Positions 51,044-59,462 of a stretch of 64,000 nucleotides of DNA are shown here, piece after piece. The position numbers were made by a program, and so were the translations under genes. The notes beneath the pieces were generated by a model. The model saw only the letters and a list, made by a program, of their open reading frames with translations. It was not told where the DNA came from and did no database searches. Origin of the DNA: Marinifilum breve (GTDB lineage Bacteria; Bacteroidota; Bacteroidia; Bacteroidales; Marinifilaceae); assembly GCF_003202155.1 (NCBI RefSeq), contig NZ_QFLI01000001.1, forward strand, positions 124,001-188,000, written 5' to 3'. Every line of letters starts with the position of its first letter. Within the stretch, counting starts at the first letter, position 1.

Positions 51044-51577
51044 TTACTTCTTCAAATCCGCAACCAAACGATTAACTGGAATCAAATCAAACTCCCCAAA
51101 TCGTTCAGCTTCGTAATGTTTGATAAACTCCTGATTGATCATGAAGATTTTGCTATTGTAGGTATCCTGTGGATAGGTATTTTCGGCATGAAAATCATCA
51201 AAATCGGTAAAGTTTAGCGGACAAGCCGACAATTCCCAAGCATCGCCTTCCTGGTTCATATACAGTAGCGGCAAACCATGAGTTCGGCAAATAAACGGAC
51301 GAGATGCGTAGATTTGGCACAAATCATCTATCAGGAAGTTACATTCCTCTGCCTCATCACCAAGTTCTCTGTATTGTGTAGGAGGATTCTGTTTCAGCTC
51401 ATCCAAAATTGCAAAATACTCCACTGGTAAAACCTGGAAATTCATGCAACACTCAGAACAACCTTTCTTACATGCTATCTGATCTTTATGCAGATTGGCC
51501 AGTTTTTCACTCAACTCACTTACCTCATCTCTTAATTGGCGGTACTTTGCCAATTCTTCTCTTGCCTTTTCGTTCAT
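51044..51577 (-). CDS. YkgJ-family cysteine cluster protein
   Basis: 177 residues from the ATG at 51577; a start at 51616 would overlap the -7 element TACATTTG (51595-51602). Cys pattern: CKKGCSECC (about 34-42), then CNFLIDDLCQIYASRPFICR (about 78-97) and a later CPL. The family is thought to bind zinc or iron; activity unknown. Some members modify proteins; no partner gene adjoins it here. Confidence 0.85.
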   Translation of the reverse strand: MNEKAREELAKYRQLRDEVSELSEKLANLHKDQIACKKGCSECCMNFQVLPVEYFAILDELKQNPPTQYRELGDEAEECNFLIDDLCQIYASRPFICRTHGLPLLYMNQEGDAWELSACPLNFTDFDDFHAENTYPQDTYNSKIFMINQEFIKHYEAERFGEFDLIPVNRLVADLKK

Positions 51578-51594
51578 TTCTATTGAATTTTGTG

Positions 51595-51602
51595 CAAATG
51601 TA
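51595..51602 (-). promoter_or_regulatory. Putative -7 element for the YkgJ-like gene
   Basis: TACATTTG followed by CAC on the minus strand, 17 bp upstream of the start at 51577. Confidence 0.4.
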
Positions 51603-51618
51603 GAAAAAGTATTCAATA

Positions 51619-51663
51619 CACCCCCCTGAATCCCCCCTGAAAGGGGGACTTTGGTCGCTGCAA
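51619..51663. repeat. Dispersed C-rich hairpin repeat, copy 3
   Basis: CACCCCCCTGAATCCCCCCT then GAAAGGGGGACTTTGGTCGC. Same element as at 45696 and 50901; copies 2 and 3 bracket the YkgJ-like gene. Confidence 0.8.
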
Positions 51664-51682
51664 ACTTTGCTCTGATTACTGA

Positions 51683-52393
51683 TTACTGATCACAGTTCCT
51701 TGATAACTGAAAAGGTAGAATATCTGCCAATTCAATTTTCTCTGGACTAACAGCAGCACGAATCGGATACACCTCTACTCCATTCTCGTAGGCTTTCTTT
51801 AGTGTTGCCGCGTAATCAGGATCGATATCAAAGGCCGGGGTGAATATCTCTACATCGCTGCGTTGAATTACATACACCATAACAGCACGTTTGCCTTCTG
51901 CTTTTACTCTCATTAGGGTTTCCAGGTGTTTCTTGCCTCTTGTGGTTACGGCATCCGGGAAACGAGCATATTTATCATCTTTTAGGCTTACATTTTTCAC
52001 CTCGATAAAGCATTCTTCCTCATCATTGCTGGCAAATACATCAAATCGGCTATCCTCAAATTTCACTTCTCGCTTTACTGTAGTATAACCCTTTAATGCA
52101 TCTATTTCCTGATTCAATACAGCTTCGTACACCAACACATTGGGAACCGCTGTATTGATACCTACCCAATCACCATTGATCTTGATCATCTCCCAGGTAT
52201 ATTTGGTTTTGCGTTTAGGATCATCCACATGAGTGAGATATACCTCTGCACCTTCCTCGAGGCAAGATTTCATACTACCAGAATTTGAAGTGTGTGCAAT
52301 CACAACTTCACCATTATCCAGTTCCATATCTGTTAAAAATCTTTTGTAACGACGAATTAATTTGCCATGAACAAGAGGCTTAGGAAATATCAT
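51683..52393 (-). CDS. sfsA: SfsA family protein (sugar fermentation stimulation)
   Basis: 236 residues, full length. Typical blocks: LVHGKLIRRYKRFLTDMEL (about 6-24), CLEEGAEVYLT, and the nuclease-like core EECFIEVKNVSLKDD (about 125-139) followed by RFPDAVTTRGKKHLETL (about 142-158), with Asp/Glu/Lys residues expected for a metal-dependent nuclease fold. Originally linked to maltose use in E. coli; the biochemical role is unsettled. Minus-strand -7 element TATATTTG at 52428-52435. Confidence 0.92.
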   Translation of the reverse strand: MIFPKPLVHGKLIRRYKRFLTDMELDNGEVVIAHTSNSGSMKSCLEEGAEVYLTHVDDPKRKTKYTWEMIKINGDWVGINTAVPNVLVYEAVLNQEIDALKGYTTVKREVKFEDSRFDVFASNDEEECFIEVKNVSLKDDKYARFPDAVTTRGKKHLETLMRVKAEGKRAVMVYVIQRSDVEIFTPAFDIDPDYAATLKKAYENGVEVYPIRAAVSPEKIELADILPFQLSRNCDQ

Positions 52394-52427
52394 AAAGTAA
52401 TGTGTATTAAAAATTCTACTGGAATGA

Positions 52428-52456
52428 CAAATATATGTTGATTTGAGCTACTTTTG
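52428..52456. promoter_or_regulatory. Divergent -7 elements for sfsA and the ATP-grasp gene
   Basis: TATATTTG on the minus strand (52428-52435) serves sfsA; TACTTTTG on the plus strand (52449-52456), followed by C, serves the ATP-grasp gene at 52482. The two are 13 bp apart, so the promoters overlap and may interfere. Confidence 0.5.
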
Positions 52457-52481
52457 CCTCATCAGAACCAAGAATCTAAAC

Positions 52482-53732
52482 ATGAATAGCGAAATACATC
52501 CTAAAATATTTATCTACAACCCAACATGCGAAATCGCCATTGCCAATGGTACAGTAAGCTATATGCCCAACAAAATGCTTTCGCGATTTGAGAAGGATTT
52601 GGATGTTTTGCCCATGTATTTTGCCGATGAAAAAGATGTGGTTTTGGTCAATCAGTTGCCTGATCAGGAATTGAGAACCGTTATGCAGGAAGCTGGTATT
52701 TCTTTGCCAGAATTCAAACTGTTCGAATCATCAATACAGGACAAAGAGTTTGTAAATTCTGCCAAAGAAAGTTTGGAGCCATGGGGATGGAGTCCAAGAA
52801 TTCATCATATCTTCAAACACCTGAAGGATTCTTGTCAGGAAGAGTTTAAGAATCGCCCAAATGCCGAATGGCAAGCTGATCACAAAAATCTATACAGTCG
52901 TAAAAAGGCTTTGGAAGTTCTGAACTTTTTTCTGGATCGCACAAATGATCCATTCTATATCGAAAAGGAACAGATTGCTACAATTTGTACTACAGTTGCA
53001 GAAATTGAAGAACTGATTAATCAGTGGAAACAGATTGTAATTAAAGCGCCATGGAGTTCTTCAGGAAGAGGCTTGCAAGTACTTCGTCAATCTCATTTGA
53101 ATGATTCCATCATACAATGGATTAATGGCACTTTGGATATTCAGGGCTATGTAATGGTTGAGCCTTTACTAGATAAGAAGCACGACTTTTCTCTTCAGTA
53201 TCATATCAATACCTATGGCGAAGTGAATTATATGGGAAATGGTTTCTTTGCTACCAACAGCAATGGTCAGTACGATAGCAATATTCTGGGTGGAATGCCT
53301 ACAGCAATGAAAGAATTTCTTTCTGATGAAAAGATGCAGCAGCTAGCGGAATACATGAAGGAAGCTATGATTTCCTGTGGTATTGCACAAAACTACTCTG
53401 GCTATTTGGGCATTGATTGTATGCTTTACAGGGATAAGAGTGGAGAAATGAAGCTTCAGCCCTGTCTTGAAATCAATTTAAGATACAATATGGGTACACT
53501 TGCCTTGATATTCGATGAACACTTACACCCTGAAACGAAAGGAGTATTCAAAGTACATTTTAAACCAAAATCAACCTTCGACCAATTTCATAAAGAAATG
53601 GTAAAGAATCACCCTTTGAAATGGAAAGATGGCAAATGGTTTGAAGGATATTTGCCTTTGGTAAGTTTTAGTCAGAATAAGGTGTTTGGTGCGTACTTAC
53701 TACTTGAGAATACCAATCAAGAGATAAAGTAA
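52482..53732 (+). CDS. ATP-grasp-fold protein of unknown function
   Basis: 416 residues from the ATG at 52482. The central and C-terminal parts have ATP-grasp features: IVIKAPWSSSGRGLQVL (about 185-201) as the nucleotide loop, VMVEPLLDKKHDFSLQ (about 223-238), and a metal-binding end ECLEINLRYNMG-like segment, here QPCLEINLRYNMG (about 325-337). Substrate unknown: such proteins ligate an amino acid or peptide to a carboxylate. N-terminal about 160 residues do not match anything I recognise. Single gene. Confidence 0.75.
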   Translation: MNSEIHPKIFIYNPTCEIAIANGTVSYMPNKMLSRFEKDLDVLPMYFADEKDVVLVNQLPDQELRTVMQEAGISLPEFKLFESSIQDKEFVNSAKESLEPWGWSPRIHHIFKHLKDSCQEEFKNRPNAEWQADHKNLYSRKKALEVLNFFLDRTNDPFYIEKEQIATICTTVAEIEELINQWKQIVIKAPWSSSGRGLQVLRQSHLNDSIIQWINGTLDIQGYVMVEPLLDKKHDFSLQYHINTYGEVNYMGNGFFATNSNGQYDSNILGGMPTAMKEFLSDEKMQQLAEYMKEAMISCGIAQNYSGYLGIDCMLYRDKSGEMKLQPCLEINLRYNMGTLALIFDEHLHPETKGVFKVHFKPKSTFDQFHKEMVKNHPLKWKDGKWFEGYLPLVSFSQNKVFGAYLLLENTNQEIK

Positions 53733-53849
53733 CTATATCGATTAGACGACGATGAATTTTTACTATTTTCAGGTTGAGTTTTTCCCTCTTAGGGAAGATC
53801 CCATTAATTAAACTATGTTTTCAACCCTTGATTCGCATGGAGAACAAAA

Positions 53850-53876
53850 AAACAATAAGCCCAAATTGAGCTTACT
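53850..53876 (-). terminator. Probable terminator of the lipoprotein gene
   Basis: TAAGC (53856-53860) and GCTTA (53870-53874) pair with further CAA/TTG pairs inside; seven Ts follow on the minus strand (about 53846-53852). Confidence 0.55.
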
Positions 53877-53927
53877 GCCTTTATAGTTGCTTTAATCTGA
53901 AATATTACCCAGCTTAATCAGTCTGTT

Positions 53928-54806
53928 TTATCTTGTTACGTTTCCAGTAGGATTTGTTGCTTGTGAATTATTACTCATGTCGTAAAGTGTATGATCATCA
54001 GCATCTGCTGGTACCATACCTACCAATGGCTTTAGTAAAAATGGAGCTGCACTGTTGTCTGGCTCTGGTTCTACCGAAATAACAACTGTTTTGCCTGCCA
54101 AATCTGTAGGGAATGTCACTCCTGCAGGGGCATTCATAAGAAAATCTTCACCTGGGAATGGAGGTCCCGCCTGATTTCCGCTAAATGGAGCACTGTCATC
54201 AGCACCTGTTACCGAAGTAAATTTACCTGTGGTAACAGGAACTCCGTCAATTACTGCCCAACCTTCGTATTTCCAACCCGATGGCAAAGTAGGTAAAGAT
54301 AAACCTGCTCCTGGTCCTGCCGAAGGATCAAGCCACCAAACTCCACTCTTCTCGTTACTATCCGCTCCATCGGTAGGAGTTGCCAGAATGTAGCTACCTG
54401 TCGAGCTTGAAAAATCAGAACCTAGTGCTGAGGAATGCCCAACCGATAGTGTTGCTTTTGAACCAGAAAAATCACCTGCAAGAATATGAACACTAGATGG
54501 TCCTGGATCATTATCAGGACTTGGTTCAATGGTTAATACATAAGCTGATGCATTATTTAAATCAGCCGAATTAATTGCAAATGAAGTTTGCGATAAAGCT
54601 CCCGATCCATTCACATTAAAGATACCAGCAGAAATTGCTTTCCCGTTAACAATAAGCCATCCTTCGTATGCATAGTCATCTCCTAAATCTTCTAGTCCAG
54701 TAATATTAAGATTTAGTGTATCCTGAACCATCATATCATTATCGTCGTCATCGCAAGCAGAAAATAGGAATAAGCTTGCAGCTGCAAATAATAGTAAATT
54801 TCTCAT
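53928..54806 (-). CDS. Lipoprotein with two related beta domains
   Basis: 292 residues from the ATG at 54806. Lipoprotein signal ending LFSAC (Cys18), then an acidic DDDDND linker. Two similar domains follow: YEGWLIVNGKAISAGIF (about 48-64) and YEGWAVIDGVPVTTGKF (about 182-198), each ending in a SIEPEPDND-like segment (TIEPSPDND and SVEPEPDNS). The pattern resembles the C-terminal part of anti-sigma-K (RskA) domains, where EPxPxS motifs occur, but here it is exported. Function unknown; probably on the outer membrane. Confidence 0.7.
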   Translation of the reverse strand: MRNLLLFAAASLFLFSACDDDDNDMMVQDTLNLNITGLEDLGDDYAYEGWLIVNGKAISAGIFNVNGSGALSQTSFAINSADLNNASAYVLTIEPSPDNDPGPSSVHILAGDFSGSKATLSVGHSSALGSDFSSSTGSYILATPTDGADSNEKSGVWWLDPSAGPGAGLSLPTLPSGWKYEGWAVIDGVPVTTGKFTSVTGADDSAPFSGNQAGPPFPGEDFLMNAPAGVTFPTDLAGKTVVISVEPEPDNSAAPFLLKPLVGMVPADADDHTLYDMSNNSQATNPTGNVTR

Positions 54807-54913
54807 ATCTAACATTTTTTTGGATTAATACTTTAAACTTTATTGTAAAAGTACTTTCCTCATAATCCAAAAAATGTAAGCTGCATCACATAAAGGTTAG
54901 AAAGTTGATTTTT

Positions 54914-55582
54914 CTACAGGTTTTCTACTCCTCGGATACGAATTTCTTTTCTGGTATAATCTATTATCCCATCCTGTTTCAATTCATTAAACAGTCTGGT
55001 TACCGTTTCTCTTTTTGTTCCGATTAGGTCTGCAAAATCCTTTTGTGTGAAGAAATGATTTACAATCACTTCTGAACCACTCTCAATTCCCTTTTCATCG
55101 GCCATTTCTTTTAAGAAATCACACAAACGAGTTTTTACATCTTTGTGTAAAAGAGCTTCGAATCTGCGTTCCATCTTTTTTATCCGAAAACCTATTAATT
55201 TGTATATCGACAAACCAAACTTTTCATTTTGACGCATTAACTCATACATATCAGGAAGTTTCATTGGACAAAGCTCGGTAGGCTCTGTACAGGCTAATGC
55301 ATAATCATCCCTTTTGTCTTCACCCAATAAAGCTTTCTCTCCAAAAATTTCACCTTTACCCAAAATCGCTTTCACAATTTCTTCTCCTTCCTGGCTATAA
55401 GAAACTATTTTAACCTTTCCCTTACTCACCATAAAAATGGATTTGGAAGAGTCATCTGGGAAGTAAATAACATCTCCTTTTTTAAATCCCTCAAAATGAT
55501 CTTTTTGATATTGCTTTAATTTATGTGGACATAGAATTTGAAATAGATTTACATTCTCGAAACACCAAATTGAGTTACTCAT
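54914..55582 (-). CDS. Crp/Fnr-family regulator next to Ni-SOD
   Basis: 222 residues. Cyclic-nucleotide-binding-like domain (about 20-135; GEIFGEKALLGED, about 76-88) and a Crp-type winged helix at the C-terminus (about 150-222; FTQKDFADLIGTKRETVTRLF, landmark 177-197). Cys residues are few and not in the FNR pattern, so no Fe-S sensing is obvious. Starts 77 bp after the Ni-SOD stop on the same strand; may regulate it or be co-expressed. Confidence 0.88.
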   Translation of the reverse strand: MSNSIWCFENVNLFQILCPHKLKQYQKDHFEGFKKGDVIYFPDDSSKSIFMVSKGKVKIVSYSQEGEEIVKAILGKGEIFGEKALLGEDKRDDYALACTEPTELCPMKLPDMYELMRQNEKFGLSIYKLIGFRIKKMERRFEALLHKDVKTRLCDFLKEMADEKGIESGSEVIVNHFFTQKDFADLIGTKRETVTRLFNELKQDGIIDYTRKEIRIRGVENL

Positions 55583-55659
55583 TTTATATATTGTTTTTTG
55601 ATTTTGTAATTAAGCTCAGCCCTTCCATACTCTATGAAAGGGCTGCTATATTTTTGATC

Positions 55660-56151
55660 TTAATGATGATGGTGGTGTTTTCCTGGACCGAAGTACAAGT
55701 GAGAAAAGTCGTGAACCGCATTGTTCAACTTCTTAATAATTTTTAGATCCGTTGTCTGTTTCGATTTCATAGCATACACACAGATTTCATGAAGCTTCGC
55801 TAATAATTTCTGATTCTTCTTCATTTTGACTGCATCATCAGTAAGCTTTACTCGCTGAAACATGAAGTATTGAGTAGCGATCTCTTGCAGTTTCTTAGCA
55901 TGCTCCTCTTTGTTATTTACCCAGCGAACCAATTGATTGTAGTTTACGTTCTCCTCAGCAGATAACTCTACAATTTTCTTCATACTTTTCTCGATGGTAG
56001 TGATATGCTCACTCATCAAGACAACGCGTACCGAATCGGCATATATACCACATGGCACCTCGCAATGTGCAAAAGTATTTTTCTGATTTCCAACAATTAA
56101 AAACAATGCAAATACAAGTGATAAACCTGCAGTCCTAATTAATTTTCTCAT
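55660..56151 (-). CDS. Exported nickel superoxide dismutase-like protein with His5 tail
   Basis: 163 residues. A signal peptide (1-28) ends in TFA, directly before His29. The predicted mature start HCEVPCGIY matches the nickel hook HCxxPCGxY: His1, Cys2, Cys6 bind Ni and Tyr9 guides the substrate. The rest is the four-helix bundle of SodN (SEHITTIEKSMKKI, then FSHLYFGPGK). The C-terminus is GPGKHHHHH, a natural poly-His tail that may store or hand over nickel. Ordinary SodN is cytoplasmic and cut by SodX; here signal peptidase could free His1. No sodX is adjacent. Confidence 0.85.
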   Translation of the reverse strand: MRKLIRTAGLSLVFALFLIVGNQKNTFAHCEVPCGIYADSVRVVLMSEHITTIEKSMKKIVELSAEENVNYNQLVRWVNNKEEHAKKLQEIATQYFMFQRVKLTDDAVKMKKNQKLLAKLHEICVYAMKSKQTTDLKIIKKLNNAVHDFSHLYFGPGKHHHHH

Positions 56152-56345
56152 AACAACTAATATTTTTTATTGATATTAAATTCTTATTTAAAATTAATCT
56201 ATTTAATGAATAATACAAATACCATTTTGCATTATATGATACTTGTAAAGCTAAATACCATTGTTTAAAAATATCTTACTATAGGAAGTTTACGATCTAC
56301 AATATACAGATCTGCTTAAAACACTTAAATAAAGAAGGTGTGTGT

Positions 56346-57116
56346 TTAACTACCGCTAAACCAATTTTTAAAACTACTTACCTTTTCTCGGCTTACGATT
56401 AATTCTTTATCACATTCAGTATTTAGAACCACCTTTAAGCGAGAATTTGAATGCACCAATACATCGTTAATTGCATTGATATTTACAATGAAAGAACGGC
56501 TGATGCGATAAAATTGCTTCGGATCCAGAAGATCTTGCAGTTCTTCCATTTTATAATCGATAATGTATCTTTTTCCATCATTTAATAAAATGAAAACATC
56601 CCTTCCTTCTGAGTAAAAAAGCCCTATACTTTCTGCTCTGAAGGATTTTAGCTTCTCTCCTACCTTAACCATAAACCTGGTCTTGTAATCTTTTTGGATA
56701 TTTGCCAGTGCAGCACTTAACTCTTCAATGCTTTTTATGGATTGATTCCCAAAAGACTCTTTCATGCTCTCGTACTTCTTAAGTGCATCATACAAGCTAT
56801 CAAAAGTAACAGGCTTTAAAAGGTAATCCACACTGTTTAGTTTAAAGGCATTTAATGCATACTCGTTATATGCAGTGGTAAAAATTATTGGAGTTTTAAC
56901 CTGAACTCTATTGAAAATTTCAAAGCTTAATCCATCCACCAAATGGATATCCAAAAAGATTAAATCAATCTTATTTTCCGGATTTCCCAGCCAAACTGAA
57001 GATTCTGTTATGGACTCAAATCTATCAATTACCTTAATTTTCGGATCATATTTGTGTAATAATCGCTCCAGTTTATCTGCAGCTAATGCTTCATCTTCAA
57101 TTATAATAACATTCAT
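56346..57116 (-). CDS. LytTR-family response regulator
   Basis: 256 residues. Receiver domain (about 1-115) with the phospho-acceptor Asp in DLIFLDIHLVDG (about 55) and a Lys in LLKP (about 105); LytTR DNA-binding domain (about 155-253; FYRISRSFIVNINAIN, landmark 202-217). Partner of the LytS proteins encoded upstream on the same strand (27-bp gap). Confidence 0.92.
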   Translation of the reverse strand: MNVIIIEDEALAADKLERLLHKYDPKIKVIDRFESITESSVWLGNPENKIDLIFLDIHLVDGLSFEIFNRVQVKTPIIFTTAYNEYALNAFKLNSVDYLLKPVTFDSLYDALKKYESMKESFGNQSIKSIEELSAALANIQKDYKTRFMVKVGEKLKSFRAESIGLFYSEGRDVFILLNDGKRYIIDYKMEELQDLLDPKQFYRISRSFIVNINAINDVLVHSNSRLKVVLNTECDKELIVSREKVSSFKNWFSGS

Positions 57117-57143
57117 TTTTAGGCGTAGTGTATTTAGTGTCTG

Positions 57144-58181
57144 TTAGTCTTCTATGTTGATTTTAGGAATCGATACGTGAATAGAGCCATTAATTCTTTG
57201 CCATTCGAACTGAGTATCTGTATAAAAAGTTAAAGTCTTTTGTATCGCCTCCTTTAATGCCTTAAACTTTGGCAATGGAGTTAACCTCTCCGATGACAAG
57301 AATCGAAATCGTATTGTATCATCTGAATCCTCAATAGAAATTTCCAATTTCGTATTCAAATCAACCTGTTGACTATATTCAATCAATTGAATGGTTTGTA
57401 AAATCATGTTTGGAACAACATGTATATTACTTATGTCATCCAGAGCCCAATTTACAATTAAATTATCTGAGTAATTGTAATTTCTAAGCTTTAAATATTC
57501 ATCTATTTTTAATTTCTCTTCTTCAAGTGTTATAATCTCCGAATATCGATTGCCCAGTATTCTTCTATAGAATAAGGCTAGATGATCAATATACTGCTCT
57601 GCTCCTTCAACCTGATCTTTTCTGATCAAACTGATTACACTTTCCAAAGATTCATACAAAAAATCAGGATTCAGTTTATTTTTGAATACTTCCAATTCAA
57701 ACTCGATATTCTTTCTATTCATTTCCTCTTTTTCAAGTAAAAGGGAATTTTGTCTGTCCAGGAAACGAATACTCAAATAAAACAAGTGAAACAGAATTCC
57801 TACCAAAATAAATATGATTAGGAATGAAATGAGTTCCGATGAAAATTCACTAATCCCAATTACGAACTTAAAGTAAATAGCAAATAAGGCATACACCATG
57901 CCTACGGTAATTAAAAAGCTTCCCGAATAAATCACTGAAAATTTCAGCAGCTTATTTCTGTTTAATATTTTAATCTTATCGGTTTTCAATAGCCAGAATC
58001 TGTAGGATTCGAATAATATTGCAGTAACGGCAATCAGGAATATTAATTCTTCGGGGCTAAAGTTATTACTGATCTCGGCTAAACGATCAAAAATTAATAG
58101 CATTAAAAGGTATACCAATATGGCAACACATGGAGGTGTAATCAAACGGTATATATTATTGTTTAAATAATTGGCTTTCAT
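57144..58181 (-). CDS. LytS-type histidine kinase homologue lacking catalytic residues (pseudokinase)
   Basis: 345 residues. Four membrane helices in the first 140 residues, a coiled coil (about 140-165), then a LytS His_kinase domain in which the usual NPHFLFNSLN reads NPDFLYESLE, replacing the phospho-His by Asp. The N box (normally ENAIKHN) reads LIEYSQQ, and no glycine-rich ATP lid is seen. It should therefore neither bind ATP normally nor phosphorylate. Probably an allosteric partner of the intact kinase encoded 16 bp upstream. Confidence 0.85.
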   Translation of the reverse strand: MKANYLNNNIYRLITPPCVAILVYLLMLLIFDRLAEISNNFSPEELIFLIAVTAILFESYRFWLLKTDKIKILNRNKLLKFSVIYSGSFLITVGMVYALFAIYFKFVIGISEFSSELISFLIIFILVGILFHLFYLSIRFLDRQNSLLLEKEEMNRKNIEFELEVFKNKLNPDFLYESLESVISLIRKDQVEGAEQYIDHLALFYRRILGNRYSEIITLEEEKLKIDEYLKLRNYNYSDNLIVNWALDDISNIHVVPNMILQTIQLIEYSQQVDLNTKLEISIEDSDDTIRFRFLSSERLTPLPKFKALKEAIQKTLTFYTDTQFEWQRINGSIHVSIPKINIED

Positions 58182-58197
58182 CAGGTCAAGTATTATT

Positions 58198-59232
58198 TCA
58201 CGATTGAAGTATTAAAGGCAGACTTACCTTAAAATGCTCATTTTTATCCAGCAAAATACTGTCATTAGTAAAGTATGAATATCTCTTTTTAATATTCTCT
58301 ATTCCGATCTGGAAGGATTCCGGTTGCTCTCTTAATGGATTGATGTTGTTCTTTACACACAAATAGTTATTGTTGATTTCAATATCTACAGACAAAGGTG
58401 ATGTTTGTGAAATTAAATTGTGCTTAATGGCATTTTCAACCAACATTTGAATCGAAAGTGGTGGCACATAAGATTCCATAGCTTTATCAGGAATATTAAT
58501 CTTTAATTCGTAAGCTTCCTGAAATCTTACTTGCAATAAATAATTGTACGACTGCACAAAATCCAATTCTTTTTGAAGCGGTATCAATGGTCTATTGTTT
58601 TGCTTAAATATAAAACGATAACTTTCAGCAAACATTCTAATAAATTTCTCCGCCACTTCCTTGTCCTTATAAAGAAGCGATGATATGGTATTTAAAGAAT
58701 TAAATAAGAAGTGTGGATTCAATTGAGATTTTAATGCCTCAAACTGCAAGTTTAACTGATTGTTCATCAACTCGACGGACTTAATTTCCTCTTCACGCAT
58801 CTGGTTGAATGAATAGATCATGAAATCGATGATACAATATACAAGAACCACCAAAAACAGAATTAAAAGCGTCTTAAAGATTTCATCATTGTAAATCAAC
58901 CAAAACTGAGAATAGCTCAAATCACCTCTTAAAGAAATCAAGAACATTTCAGAATAAATGGCAATTAGGACCAAGCCTATTAGGTACAAAGCTGTGCATT
59001 GGATCAAAAAACGTATGCCATGTCGCTGTTTCCAACTCACCAACTTATTAAGATATTTACCTACAAACAAAGTAGATAATCCAGCCCACAAACCAAATAC
59101 AGCACTAGGCAGATATCCTGTTATCTGGTATTCAAAACCGGGTAATTCGCCTACATAACTATAAAATGCCAGAATGTAACATAGCATTCCAAGTATAGGA
59201 CTGATGATAATAAAGCGGAGATTTTTATTCAC
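58198..59232 (-). CDS. LytS-family sensor histidine kinase
   Basis: 344 residues. Four membrane helices (about 5-150), a short coiled coil, then the His_kinase domain with QLNPHFLFNSLN (phospho-His near 169) and a GHKL ATPase part with LVENAIKHN (about 262-270) and a shortened lid (IGIENIKKRY, about 315-324). Transfers phosphate to the LytTR regulator at 56346-57116. First gene of the three-gene operon. Confidence 0.92.
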   Translation of the reverse strand: MNKNLRFIIISPILGMLCYILAFYSYVGELPGFEYQITGYLPSAVFGLWAGLSTLFVGKYLNKLVSWKQRHGIRFLIQCTALYLIGLVLIAIYSEMFLISLRGDLSYSQFWLIYNDEIFKTLLILFLVVLVYCIIDFMIYSFNQMREEEIKSVELMNNQLNLQFEALKSQLNPHFLFNSLNTISSLLYKDKEVAEKFIRMFAESYRFIFKQNNRPLIPLQKELDFVQSYNYLLQVRFQEAYELKINIPDKAMESYVPPLSIQMLVENAIKHNLISQTSPLSVDIEINNNYLCVKNNINPLREQPESFQIGIENIKKRYSYFTNDSILLDKNEHFKVSLPLILQS

Positions 59233-59462
59233 GGTTACGGGGTTTCTCTGAATTTACGATTAAAGATACGGCAATGATTTTGTCGTATTACAATCTTTCT
59301 TTAAGAATTCGACCTATCGAGATTTTCACCCGATAAATCGATCTTCTTACATTTTCGTTAATTTCATCTGTTTACAATTTTCTTGTCAAGGTCAGATGGA
59401 ACTTACCATTCCTAAATAATCATCCTCGTGTGTGAGTTAATAATTATTTACTCATGGACATT

